From Verrucomicrobiota bacterium (GTDB lineage: Bacteria; Verrucomicrobiota; Verrucomicrobiia; Methylacidiphilales; UBA1321), in assembly GCA_013285645.1 (NCBI GenBank), contig JABDHJ010000010.1:1-64000 (forward strand): a DNA stretch of 64,000 nucleotides, written 5' to 3'. Below the pieces are notes generated by a model that did not search any database, had not been told where the DNA came from, and was given only the letters and a program-made list of their open reading frames with translations. Made by a program: the position numbers and the translations under genes. Numbering within the stretch: the stretch's first letter is position 1; each line of letters begins with the position of its first letter. Positions 53,591-62,375 of the stretch are shown here, in pieces.

Positions 53591-54748
53591 ATGAACCTCG
53601 ACGATATTCTTCTTACGGAACTTCTCTCGCTTGAACGAGCGAGCTTGCGTCGGACATTGCGGGCGACGGATGAGCTACCAGAAGGAATGCTCAACTTCGC
53701 AGCGAATGATTATCTCGGCCTGAGCCATCATCCCGCGTTGATCGAAGCGGCGCGTCAGGCCACGGCGCTACACGGGACAGGCGCGGGTGCATCGCGATTG
53801 GTGACGGGCACCAATTCCACCGTGCTTGCCTTGGAAGAAGAGCTGGCCGCGTGGAAGGAAAAGGAAGCGGCTCTTGTTTTCAGCAGCGGTTATGCCGCCG
53901 CGCTGGGGACAATTCCGGCGCTGGTCGGAAAAGACGACACGGTAATTTTCGATAAACTCGCCCACGCCAGCCTGATTGATGCATCGCGGTTAAGCGGCGC
54001 AACCGTGCGGGTCTTTCCGCATAACCAGGTGAAGAAACTCGAAGCACTTTTGCAGAAACTTTCCGCCGCGCCGAAAAGAGGCCGCATTCTGGTCGTAACC
54101 GAGTCGATCTTCTCGATGGATGGCGATGCCGCGCAGTTGCGAGAGTTGGTCGAGTTGAAAGATCGTTACGGCGCGTGGCTCCTGGTCGATGAAGCCCACG
54201 CGACCGGCCTTTATGGCGCGACCGGCGCGGGCCTGCTCGCGGAACTTGGCCTGAGTTCCCGCGTGGAAATCATCATGGGCACGTTGAGCAAGGCGCTGGG
54301 CAGCGTGGGCGGCTATATCGCCGGGTCGCGCGTATTGATCGACTGGCTGACGAATCGCGCCCGAAGCTTCATTTACTCCACCGCGCTGCCGCCCGGCGTA
54401 ATCGCCGCGAGCCACGCCGCCATTGAACTCGCGCGCGGTCCCCAAGGCGCGGCACTGCGGACACAATTACGCGAAAACATTTCTCATTTTCACGCAGGCC
54501 TTCCCTCCATCTGGAAAAACAAGACCTTGTCCACCAGCGCGATTCAGCCCCTGATTTGCGGCGAGGCAGAAGCGGCACTGCAACTCGCGACTACCCTGCG
54601 CGAAAAAGGCTTCCTCATCCCGGCCATCCGTTACCCAACCGTACCACGCAATACCGCCCGGCTCCGCGCGACGCTGAGCGCAGTGCATCTCAAAAAGGAC
54701 ATTGGTGCGCTTAACGCGGCTTTGGCGGTTGCTTTCGCGCGTGAGTAG
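53591..54748 (+). CDS. bioF: 8-amino-7-oxononanoate synthase
   Basis: A 385-aa PLP enzyme of the alpha-oxoamine synthase family that condenses pimeloyl-ACP/CoA with alanine in biotin synthesis. FAANDYLGLSHHPALIEAA, GTGAGASRLVTGTN, WLLVDEAHATGLYG with the PLP-binding Asp, and GTLSKALGSVGGYIAG with the Schiff-base Lys are complete. Other 2-amino-3-oxoacyl synthases (Kbl-like) are possible, but length and motifs fit BioF. No other bio gene is next to it. Confidence 0.9.
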   Translation: MNLDDILLTELLSLERASLRRTLRATDELPEGMLNFAANDYLGLSHHPALIEAARQATALHGTGAGASRLVTGTNSTVLALEEELAAWKEKEAALVFSSGYAAALGTIPALVGKDDTVIFDKLAHASLIDASRLSGATVRVFPHNQVKKLEALLQKLSAAPKRGRILVVTESIFSMDGDAAQLRELVELKDRYGAWLLVDEAHATGLYGATGAGLLAELGLSSRVEIIMGTLSKALGSVGGYIAGSRVLIDWLTNRARSFIYSTALPPGVIAASHAAIELARGPQGAALRTQLRENISHFHAGLPSIWKNKTLSTSAIQPLICGEAEAALQLATTLREKGFLIPAIRYPTVPRNTARLRATLSAVHLKKDIGALNAALAVAFARE

Positions 54749-54763
54749 CTTTAAAATCCGGCC

Positions 54764-55036
54764 ATGGTGGCACCTCTCCAGCACAACCCGGGACCACCGA
54801 AAGCGTTCCTTGTCATTGCGCCCGCCCTTGGACTGACCAGCATCTGGATGCTGGGCTTGCATAATCCGCGCCCGGATTTTCTGGGCACGATGATTTCATC
54901 GGTGTGTTTTTTGATTATCTTCTTCGGCATCATGGGAGCCATGAGCTGGAAAAGGAAAAAGAACCGCCAGCAGAAGATTCGTGGTGCCGTCCTCTCCCGT
55001 CCCCGCCCGCCCGGTGCGGAAGATCCTCCAGCTTAA
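54764..55036 (+). CDS. Small membrane protein, two helices
   Basis: A 90-aa protein with two hydrophobic helices (FLVIAPALGLTSIWMLGL and MISSVCFLIIFFGIMGAM) and a basic Pro-rich cytoplasmic tail. It starts 15 bp after bioF and may share its transcript. No family is recognised. Confidence 0.6.
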   Translation: MVAPLQHNPGPPKAFLVIAPALGLTSIWMLGLHNPRPDFLGTMISSVCFLIIFFGIMGAMSWKRKKNRQQKIRGAVLSRPRPPGAEDPPA

Positions 55037-55157
55037 AATTGAACACTCCTTGTCGGGCGGCGTCCAAGAAAGGATGCGCGTCTCAGACAAATGTCAGAAG
55101 TGCTTGATAAACTGCGATTAAGCTAAAGGGACCGCTTGCGCTCATCGCAGGTTGTTC

Positions 55158-57161
55158 ATGTCTCCATCTTCCGCTAAACTGAAAACCATGCCCGAGTTGA
55201 TCCGAAAAACTGAGCCTGGCGATGTCATTGGACGTTGCCGGACCATTCGTGAACTCGGCCGCGGCGGCGTGGGCACCGTTTATCTCGCCACGCACCAGAC
55301 GCTGCAGATCGAGGTGGCGCTCAAAGTTCTTTCTCCAACTCTGTCGATGGACAACCCGGCGCTGGCAGAGCGTTTCGTTCGCGAAGCACAACTGGCGGCG
55401 CGCATCCGGCATCCGAACGTCATTGCGGTGATGGATGCAGCCCATGACGAGACGACCGGCCTTTACTACATCGTGATGGAGTATGTCGGCGGAGGATCGC
55501 TCTCCTGGCATCTGCGGCATGGGCCATTACCTGAAGCGAAAGCCTTGTCGATTGTCACCGGGATCGCTCATGCGCTTTTGATCGCCGAGGAAAATTCCAT
55601 TGTCCACCGTGACATCAAGCCGGACAACATCATCCTCGATCTGCGCGGCACCGCGAAGCTGGCCGATCTCGGCCTCGCGAAAAATGCCATCGATTCGCAC
55701 ACCAGCCTCACCTTGGGCGGTTCGTTCATGGGAACGCCTGCCTACATGAGTCCCGAGCAGGCGACTGATGCGAAAGTCGCCGATACGCGGGACGATATCT
55801 ACAGCCTGGGCGCAAGTTTCTACGAATGTCTCACCGGCGAGGCGCCCTTCCAGGGAGAAACGCCCTACAACATCATGAGCGAGTTGCTGACCAAGCCGTC
55901 GCCCAAGCCACGCGCTATGCGTCCGGAAATTTCCCATGCGGCGGACCTGATCTGCCGCAAGATGATGGCCAAGACCCGCTCCCTGCGTTACGCCAATGCC
56001 CGCGCGCTGCTGGACGATCTGCAAATTTGCCAGACGTTTGGAGACTCGGCGCTGGATCGCTTGGATGCCGCGAGTTTCGATCACGAATCGGTGTTGGCGC
56101 ATCAACAGGCGCGGACTTTCGGAATTGAAACCTCAGCCGATGGCGTTTACGCCGAATCGGAATTCTCCCACGAGTCCGAGCATGGAATCAAGTCGGTTCC
56201 TGTCGCGAGCACCCCACGTCGTTCCGATCGGAATGTGTTTGCCGTTGCTACCCTGCTTTTAGGCCTGGTCACGTTGGTGACCCTGACGCTCGTTTGGATT
56301 GGACCTCAACATTCTGCTTCCTTCGTGAAGAACGAAGTCTCTTCGATTTCAGGCCAAGTGATTCCTCCCCTCACCGTAGAACAAATCCAGCCATCCGAGA
56401 CTCCGCCCGCAACACCTGCCTCCACCACGGAGCACAGCCTGCAATTCAGTTCGATTGAAAATCCGCCTGCGGACAATCCTCCATTCCCTTCGAGCGCGCA
56501 ACCGGCACGGCATGCACAACCGCCTCAACCCCAGCCGCCGGAACCCACGCCCCATTCCGAAAGTCTGCAACCGACGACGACGGACGTGCCCAAAGCAGAG
56601 TCGATACCGCCCGCCCAACCAGCGGAAGTGGCGCCCCCTGGCCCCGTTCCCGCTGCGCCTGCCACGCCCGACAGCGCTTTTGTCGCCCGTGGCATTGCGG
56701 AGAGCAGTCCGAATGTGGGCAGCATCCAGCCAACTGGCCAGGCGGATCTGCTGAAGATCGTCGGCAAACGCGACGAAGGGGAGATTACCCCCACCGTCTG
56801 GACCTTTTACTTTTTCGACAAGACCGCACCGGGCCATGCCCGCATCATCACCGTGAGTAATGGCAAAATCATCAAGAACGGCGGAGATCTCGAACATTTT
56901 GCCGCCCCGTACAACGAGGAAAATATTCTCCCTGAGGACAAGATTCTCATCGATTCGACTCAGGCGTTGCAGATCGCCGAAAGCTTGATTCCCGGCGTCA
57001 ATGTGACCGGATCGGAGCTCGTGCTGACGCAGGAAAAGAATTCCGTGCCGATGTGGAAAGTGACGCTTTGGAGCAAAGAAGGTGATGATGACCGCAAGCT
57101 CGGCGATGTGATGCTTTTGGGCGATACCGGGACACTTATTCGCAAAAATCTGAAGCCTTAA
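55158..57161 (+). CDS. PknB-like Ser/Thr protein kinase with membrane anchor
   Basis: About 667 aa from the ATG at 55158. The cytoplasmic kinase domain (residues ~20-285) has IRELGRGGVGTVYLA (ATP loop), VALKVL (Lys), IVHRDIKPDNIILDL (catalytic loop) and DLGLAK in place of DFG, a common bacterial variant. A transmembrane helix near residue 375 leads to a Pro-rich extracytoplasmic stretch and a C-terminal ~110-residue domain (LQIAESLIPGVNVTGSELVL, then GDTGTLIRKNL) resembling a PepSY fold, probably the sensor. The signal and targets are unknown. Confidence 0.88.
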   Translation: MSPSSAKLKTMPELIRKTEPGDVIGRCRTIRELGRGGVGTVYLATHQTLQIEVALKVLSPTLSMDNPALAERFVREAQLAARIRHPNVIAVMDAAHDETTGLYYIVMEYVGGGSLSWHLRHGPLPEAKALSIVTGIAHALLIAEENSIVHRDIKPDNIILDLRGTAKLADLGLAKNAIDSHTSLTLGGSFMGTPAYMSPEQATDAKVADTRDDIYSLGASFYECLTGEAPFQGETPYNIMSELLTKPSPKPRAMRPEISHAADLICRKMMAKTRSLRYANARALLDDLQICQTFGDSALDRLDAASFDHESVLAHQQARTFGIETSADGVYAESEFSHESEHGIKSVPVASTPRRSDRNVFAVATLLLGLVTLVTLTLVWIGPQHSASFVKNEVSSISGQVIPPLTVEQIQPSETPPATPASTTEHSLQFSSIENPPADNPPFPSSAQPARHAQPPQPQPPEPTPHSESLQPTTTDVPKAESIPPAQPAEVAPPGPVPAAPATPDSAFVARGIAESSPNVGSIQPTGQADLLKIVGKRDEGEITPTVWTFYFFDKTAPGHARIITVSNGKIIKNGGDLEHFAAPYNEENILPEDKILIDSTQALQIAESLIPGVNVTGSELVLTQEKNSVPMWKVTLWSKEGDDDRKLGDVMLLGDTGTLIRKNLKP

Positions 57162-57347
57162 GTCTTACAGCTGGTTTGGGTGCGCACATTCGACTGTAAC
57201 CTTTCGCGTTAAGCAGCGTCTGGTTAGGAGTGAGCACATCCTTGTCATCGACCCCCTCCCTGATCTTTCGACCCCGGCAGAGAGAAGGCATTACCCCGCT
57301 GATAAGATGATCGCCCCAACCTTACTTTGCTGGGATACACTAACGGT

Positions 57348-57908
57348 ATGGTCTCTGCGGATAGCTCCACCCCGGACAAGCAACTCGTGGCCGCCACGCT
57401 TGCCGGCGACGATGACGCCTTTGCCGAGCTCACCCGCCGTCACAAAAGTCGGGTCTTCGGCGTCGCAGCTCGCTTCGCCCGCGATGCCTCTGAAATCGAA
57501 GACATCTGCCAGGATGTTTTTGTCCAGGCCTACTTCAAGCTGCGCCAGTTCCGAGGCGACTCGCCTTTCGAGCACTGGGTCCTGCGCATCACCACTTACC
57601 GATGCTACGATTACCTGCGCAAACGGCGGCGAAGCGGCCCGGCCATTTCCGTCGACGCCATGCTCGAGGCCGGCTACGAGCCCCAAGCCGCCGAACCGGC
57701 CGAGCCTCATCCGGGTTTGGAGCGACTCCACGCCGCCCTCGCTGAATTATCGCCCAAAGAGCGGCTCATCATCACTTTGCTCGAACTCGAAGAGCGCACC
57801 ATCCAGGAAATTGCCGAACTCACGGGGTGGAGCGTGAGCAACGTAAAAGTCCGCGCTTTCCGCGCCCGTGCCGCCTTGCGTAAAATTATGGAGAATCCCA
57901 ATGAATAA
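57348..57908 (+). CDS. ECF-type RNA polymerase sigma factor
   Basis: A ~186-aa sigma-70 family factor from the ATG at 57348 (a TTG at 57327 is possible). Region 2: FARDASEIEDICQDVFVQAY and FEHWVLRITTYRCYDYLRKR. Region 4: LSPKERLIITLLELEERTIQ with VSNVKVRAFRARAAL as the DNA-binding helix. It is followed without gap by a membrane protein and a periplasmic protein, the classic layout of a sigma factor with its membrane anti-sigma and sensor. Confidence 0.93.
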   Translation: MVSADSSTPDKQLVAATLAGDDDAFAELTRRHKSRVFGVAARFARDASEIEDICQDVFVQAYFKLRQFRGDSPFEHWVLRITTYRCYDYLRKRRRSGPAISVDAMLEAGYEPQAAEPAEPHPGLERLHAALAELSPKERLIITLLELEERTIQEIAELTGWSVSNVKVRAFRARAALRKIMENPNE

Positions 57909-58206
57909 ACCCAACCCGGATGCCGATCTCGACGCTCTCTTCGCCTTGGCGCGAGCGCAGCGTCGCAACACTTCTGCGGTGGAATACGCTTTTGAAACAC
58001 GCCTGATGGCGCGGTTGCGCGAACAAAAGGAAACCGGCTCGATCTGGGCGATGGTTTCCTGGCGGATGATGCCGTTCTTCGCCACGTGCGTGCTGGCGCT
58101 GGCAGTCTGGCACGAGCAGGTCGTCACGGAAACCGACGATGCGGCGCAGTCCGCTTATGTGGAAAATCCCACTTCCCTCGATACAGAAAGCAATCTCGAT
58201 TTATGA
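57901..58206 (+). CDS. Putative membrane anti-sigma factor
   Basis: A 101-aa protein from the ATG at 57901, overlapping the sigma stop by 8 bp. The N-terminal ~50 residues are charged (DADLDALFALARAQRRNTSA, then FETRLMARLREQKE), as in anti-sigma domains that clamp ECF factors. One membrane helix (MMPFFATCVLALAVW) and a short acidic periplasmic tail follow. No family name is recognised, so the role comes from position and topology. Confidence 0.72.
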   Translation: MNKPNPDADLDALFALARAQRRNTSAVEYAFETRLMARLREQKETGSIWAMVSWRMMPFFATCVLALAVWHEQVVTETDDAAQSAYVENPTSLDTESNLDL

Positions 58207-58664
58207 CCACCCATTGGAAAGCTATTCTCGGCGTCATCTTGATCTTCATTCTCGGATTCACCTCCGGGGTGGTTTGCTCTTCCATTTTCGTCCAACGCAA
58301 ACTGGCTGCCTTTATGCAACATCCCGGTGCCACCGCCGAGGCAGCCATGGAAAAGCGGCTGGTGCGAAATCTGAATCTTGACCCAAAACAAAAGCAACAA
58401 ATTCACGACTATCTTTTGGACAATCTTCAACAGCGCAAGGATTTGAATCTGCAAATCCAACCTCAGGTTCGCGCGCTCAACGTGCAGACTTTTCAGCAAA
58501 TCAATGCGGTGCTGCGCCCCGATCAACAGGAGATCTTTCGCCAGAATATCGAAAAGTTTCGCAATCGCTTCGCGAAAGCGGCCGCCAATGCGGATGTGGA
58601 TAATTTGCCACCGCCGCCCGTCCCCGCTGCTAATTCCGGAGCGGCTCCGGCGCCCCAGCGCTAA
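58203..58664 (+). CDS. Periplasmic CnrX/CpxP-like sensor protein
   Basis: A 153-aa protein from the ATG at 58203, which overlaps the previous stop (ATGA). An N-terminal helix (AILGVILIFILGFTSGVVCS) anchors a helical periplasmic domain: RNLNLDPKQKQQIHDYLLDN and AVLRPDQQEIFRQNIEKF match the LTxxQ-type helices of Spy/CpxP and CnrX heavy-metal-resistance proteins. A Pro/Ala-rich tail ends it. With the sigma and anti-sigma genes it forms a CnrYXH-like signalling cascade. Confidence 0.8.
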   Translation: MTTHWKAILGVILIFILGFTSGVVCSSIFVQRKLAAFMQHPGATAEAAMEKRLVRNLNLDPKQKQQIHDYLLDNLQQRKDLNLQIQPQVRALNVQTFQQINAVLRPDQQEIFRQNIEKFRNRFAKAAANADVDNLPPPPVPAANSGAAPAPQR

Positions 58665-58728
58665 AGTGTGTTACGTGCCTTGATGCTTTGTCCTCGTCAC
58701 GGGACGTCGAACTTGTTGTTCTAACCGG

Positions 58729-60264
58729 ATGCTGGCCAAGGTTTTTTCCGCTGCTGTTTGGGGCGTGGACGCCTATGCCGTCGAAGTTGAAGTCAACGCC
58801 ACCTACGGGAAGCCGGTCACAGTCGTTGTCGGATTGCCCGATACCGCAGTGAAGGAAAGCCGCGACCGCGTCTGCACGGCGGTCAACAACAGCGCGTATA
58901 AATACCCTTACGGTCGTGTGACGATCAATCTTGCGCCCGCCGATGTGAAGAAGGAGGGACCGAGTTTCGATCTTCCCATGGCGCTCGGAATTCTGGCCGC
59001 ATCGGAGCAGTTGAATCCGCAACACCTTGACGATTATTGGGTGGTGGGCGAACTCGCGCTCACCGGCGAGGTGCGTCCGGTCAAGGGAGCGCTGGCCATT
59101 GCGCTTTCTGCGCGCAAGCACCGCAAAAAGGGTCTTCTCATTTCCGCCGCAAACGCCGCCGAGGCTGCTGTTGTCGCAGGCCTCAATGTCTATCCCGTGC
59201 GTCATTTGCGCGAAGCGGCGGAATTTCTCGCGGGCACCATCGGCATCCTTCCGCTGAAGGTCGATCCGAATGAAATTCTCGGCGAGTTCGACGCCATCGA
59301 GCATGACTTCTCCGACGTGAAGGGACAGGAGCATGTGAAGCGCGCCATCGAGGTCGCGGTGGCCGGTGGACATAATGTACTGATGATCGGGCCTCCAGGC
59401 AGCGGCAAATCGATGCTGGCCAAACGGATTCCGGGGATATGTCCGCCGTTGACGCTCGATGAGGCGTTGGAAACCACGAAGGTGCACAGTGTGGCGGGAC
59501 TGCTGACGCCCGAGCAGGCGATGGTGACGCGGCGTCCTTTTCGCTCGCCGCATCATACGATTTCCGATGCGGGCCTTGTCGGCGGCACGGCCAATCCGAG
59601 CCCCGGCGAAGTGAGCCTCGCGCATAACGGCATTCTCTTTCTCGACGAACTGCCCGAGTTTCGTCGCAGCGCGTTGGAAGTTTTACGTCAACCTTTAGAA
59701 GACGGAACAGTAACAATATCACGTGCGTCCGGATCGATGACTTTTCCCGCGCAATTCATGCTCGTCGCAGCGATGAACCCAAGTCCCGGCAGCGGCGGCT
59801 TCGGCGATGCAGAAAGAGGTCGCGCCTCTGCCGCCGCGATCCGCAAATATCTCAACAAGATTTCCGGACCGCTCCTTGATCGCATCGATATCCACGTTGA
59901 AGTGCCCGCCGTGAAACACGAGACTCTGTTGCGTCCGCACGTCGCCGAAACTTCCGCCGAGATTCGCGCCCGCGTTCTGAAAGCGCGGCAGATTCAGAAC
60001 GAGCGCTTCGCGACCAAGCGCAAAGTCCGTTGCAACGCGCATATGAGTTCCAAGGATTTGAAGACCTACGTCCCGCTCGACACCGATAGCGAAAGCCTCC
60101 TCCGCATGGCGCTAAGCGAACTCAACCTCAGTGCCCGCGCCTACGACCGTATCCTCAAAGTCTCTCGTACCATCGCCGATCTCGCCGGCGCCGAGAAAGT
60201 CGACTCCACCCATCTCAGCGAAGCCATTCAATACCGCACCCTCGACCGCCAGATTTGGGGCTAA
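58729..60264 (+). CDS. comM: ComM/YifB family AAA ATPase
   Basis: A 511-aa Mg-chelatase-like protein. The N-terminal ChlI-like domain (AVEVEVNATYGKPVTVVVGL) is followed by an AAA+ domain with the Walker A NVLMIGPPGSGKSMLAKRIP and HNGILFLDELPEFRRSALEV as Walker B, and the C-terminal RYNRVLKVSRTIADL-type helix (YDRILKVSRTIADLAGAEKV). ComM is a hexameric branch-migration helicase that helps integrate incoming DNA during transformation. The gene is intact here; a decayed partial copy lies at 61406-61750. Confidence 0.95.
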   Translation: MLAKVFSAAVWGVDAYAVEVEVNATYGKPVTVVVGLPDTAVKESRDRVCTAVNNSAYKYPYGRVTINLAPADVKKEGPSFDLPMALGILAASEQLNPQHLDDYWVVGELALTGEVRPVKGALAIALSARKHRKKGLLISAANAAEAAVVAGLNVYPVRHLREAAEFLAGTIGILPLKVDPNEILGEFDAIEHDFSDVKGQEHVKRAIEVAVAGGHNVLMIGPPGSGKSMLAKRIPGICPPLTLDEALETTKVHSVAGLLTPEQAMVTRRPFRSPHHTISDAGLVGGTANPSPGEVSLAHNGILFLDELPEFRRSALEVLRQPLEDGTVTISRASGSMTFPAQFMLVAAMNPSPGSGGFGDAERGRASAAAIRKYLNKISGPLLDRIDIHVEVPAVKHETLLRPHVAETSAEIRARVLKARQIQNERFATKRKVRCNAHMSSKDLKTYVPLDTDSESLLRMALSELNLSARAYDRILKVSRTIADLAGAEKVDSTHLSEAIQYRTLDRQIWG

Positions 60265-60317
60265 TAACTTCATTTTGCCCCATGTTTCTCTCGAGAAGCT
60301 AAGCCAAGCTACACATG

Positions 60318-61187
60318 TTACCCAGCTTCCTCTGTTTCAGGAAAATCCAAGAGCATATCAGGAGGAATAAGCATATAGCTGCGATCCTCTCCTGCGAAAT
60401 GAAGAAAGTAATTATTTAGGAAAGCACATTCTAGGTATTCCCCCTTCATCATAACCTTAGGGTCTCCACAAATACGGGCCGTTACCCTTTGCCATCGGGA
60501 AGGGGCAATTTTATTAAACGGATAGAATATTCTTTCGTATAGCGGCCAGATCATATTGAACTTTGGGGATAACCAATGAAAAGCACCCGATTTCAGAATT
60601 TCATAGCTAAGCGGCCTCATTTCAAAATTCCAAAATGACTCTCCTTTGTCTTCGTAACAGTCATAGGTATTCTGAAAAATCACGCCATGTTGCTGGGGGG
60701 AGAAAACGATGACTCCAGTTTGAACGACTCCATCATAAGGAGCATCTAGGCCAAATTGTGCATGATATTCCTTGGGAGTTAGGTTGTTTACATACGGAAC
60801 GCCTTCTTTATCCCAAAGTCGATACATGCGTTTCAGTGCCATATCGTGATCTTCTTTGGTTGGCGTTGCATATCCATCCACCGCTCCAATTTTTTCTATA
60901 GGTACTTCGGCAAAGATATTTGGAGAATTCGGTCTAATTCGGACGTCTGAATCAACCCAAGCTATCTGCTTGTACTTCGCCACCTCAGGCAACTTGTGAA
61001 TCAAGCACTTTTGCCAAGCAATGGAACGGTTTTTAGCTCGTAAGGAATCATCGATTGCTTGTTCAATGATAATCAAATCTAAGCCGTGTCTCGAACAGTA
61101 TCCCTGCCAGCCTGGCAGACACCATTCCTTGAACATTTCCGCATATCGACGACCGATAACAAGTGTAACGATGGCGTTCTTGTTCAT
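60318..61187 (-). CDS. Putative glycosyltransferase with DxD motif
   Basis: A 289-aa protein. The Rossmann-like start AIVTLVIGRRYAEMFKEWC and the IAWVDSDVRIRPNSP motif (Asp-Ser-Asp, metal and sugar-nucleotide binding) fit a GT-A enzyme similar to the galactosyltransferase GMA12/MNN10 or GT77 group. Trp- and Tyr-rich stretches follow. No signal peptide. The gene and its flanks look clearly more AT-rich than comM, pointing to horizontal gain. It is transcribed against comM, between comM and the comM fragment. Confidence 0.7.
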   Translation of the reverse strand: MNKNAIVTLVIGRRYAEMFKEWCLPGWQGYCSRHGLDLIIIEQAIDDSLRAKNRSIAWQKCLIHKLPEVAKYKQIAWVDSDVRIRPNSPNIFAEVPIEKIGAVDGYATPTKEDHDMALKRMYRLWDKEGVPYVNNLTPKEYHAQFGLDAPYDGVVQTGVIVFSPQQHGVIFQNTYDCYEDKGESFWNFEMRPLSYEILKSGAFHWLSPKFNMIWPLYERIFYPFNKIAPSRWQRVTARICGDPKVMMKGEYLECAFLNNYFLHFAGEDRSYMLIPPDMLLDFPETEEAG

Positions 61188-61405
61188 TTCGGTGCGCTAT
61201 CTTGTTGGACCACTCTCAAAAGTCAAAAGTTTTGCAAGGGTTTCTTGAAAGAGCCCTTCATCGTATATTTTAACCTCGTTCCGATGCTGACTCATGCCTC
61301 CTACATAAATTCGAATAAGGCCATTCGCGGAGGTTTGTGTCAGTTCACCATTCTGGTCAACTCACATGAAATATAGAGTTTAAAAATAGTAATATCGGAA
61401 TATGT

Positions 61406-61750
61406 TTGGAAGATGGTACTTTGACCATTTCCCGCGCCTCCGGATCGATGACTTTCCCCGTGCAGTTCATGCTAGTCGCGGCGATGAACCCAAGTCCTGG
61501 CAGCGGTGGCTTTGGTGATGTGGAACGGGGCCGCGCCTCGGCTGCGGCGATCCGCAAATATCTCAATAAGATTTCCGGCCCGCCCCTTGATCGCATCGAT
61601 ATTCACGTCGAAGTGCCAGTGGTGAAGCACGAGACACTGCTGCGTCCCTATGTTGCTGAGTCGTCTGCTGATGTCCGCGCCCGCGTTCTGAAAACGCGGC
61701 AAATCCAGAACGAGCGACACCTCCAAGTGAATCGCCAGGCGTGGGGATGA
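61406..61750 (+). pseudogene. Decayed partial comM copy
   Basis: The frame begins with LEDGTLTISRASGSMTFP and continues through AMNPSPGSGGFGDVERGRAS to TRQIQNER, matching residues ~325-425 of the intact comM at roughly 85 percent nucleotide identity. It then jumps to HLQVNRQAWG and a stop, matching only the very end of ComM (LDRQIWG). The ATPase Walker motifs and ~75 codons of the C-terminal domain are missing. The divergence argues against a recent duplication. Confidence 0.85.
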
Positions 61751-61792
61751 GCGCCGCATACACGCCGTCATCCCACCCGGGTCGGCTTGGGG

Positions 61793-62224
61793 CTACTTCA
61801 AGCTGGCGTGGAACTCCATCCAGTCGTCAAAATTATTGAGATTAACGGCGTCCTTGATATCACCTTTGTCTTCGATGCCCGCGAGCAGCAGAACACTTTT
61901 CCGCGTGATGTCGGAATGGTTGTAACCGCGAATTGCGGCATTGAGTTTTTCCACGGCCTGTGCATCGAGCTTGCCGCCTTTTTTATCCAGGATCCATTTC
62001 TCAAACGCGAAATAGGTCGGGACTGTCTTGAGAAAAGTGAGCGTCTCATCGCGATCAAGACCCAGGCCGTCGAGAAGCATCTGGTCAAAGCCCTGGCCGC
62101 AGAAATCGTAGCCTGAGAACAAAAGACCTTTTTCGGAAAGAATGACTTTCTGCCAAAACCGCGGCAGATGGGCGACGCCGAGCGGCCCGGTGGTATCGGA
62201 ACTGATGGTGGGAACAATTTTCAT
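61793..62224 (-). CDS. DUF5069 domain protein
   Basis: A 143-aa protein from the ATG at 62224 (the frame runs on to 62308). VAHLPRFWQKVILSEKGLLF and GFDQMLLDGLGLDRDETLTF fit DUF5069, a small helical family found mostly in Verrucomicrobia and relatives; the C-terminal DDWMEFHASLK also fits. Function is unknown. It is divergent from the secreted GH gene 152 bp away. Confidence 0.75.
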   Translation of the reverse strand: MKIVPTISSDTTGPLGVAHLPRFWQKVILSEKGLLFSGYDFCGQGFDQMLLDGLGLDRDETLTFLKTVPTYFAFEKWILDKKGGKLDAQAVEKLNAAIRGYNHSDITRKSVLLLAGIEDKGDIKDAVNLNNFDDWMEFHASLK

Positions 62225-62375
62225 AAGAAGGGCATCGTAACCGCGTCCGCACCGGTGTGAAGAGAAAACAAATTTCCGGGACCTTTTCGAGTGTGCGATC
62301 AAATTCATCGGCAGAAAGCGGGATTGGCATCTTTATCGCCTTCGTTTGGAATTGTCGTCAAGATTGCTGCCAGCC

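Noticed and set aside
58630..59625. A 331-codon minus-strand frame over comM.
   Set aside because: Antisense shadow of the intact ComM ATPase with no domain of its own.
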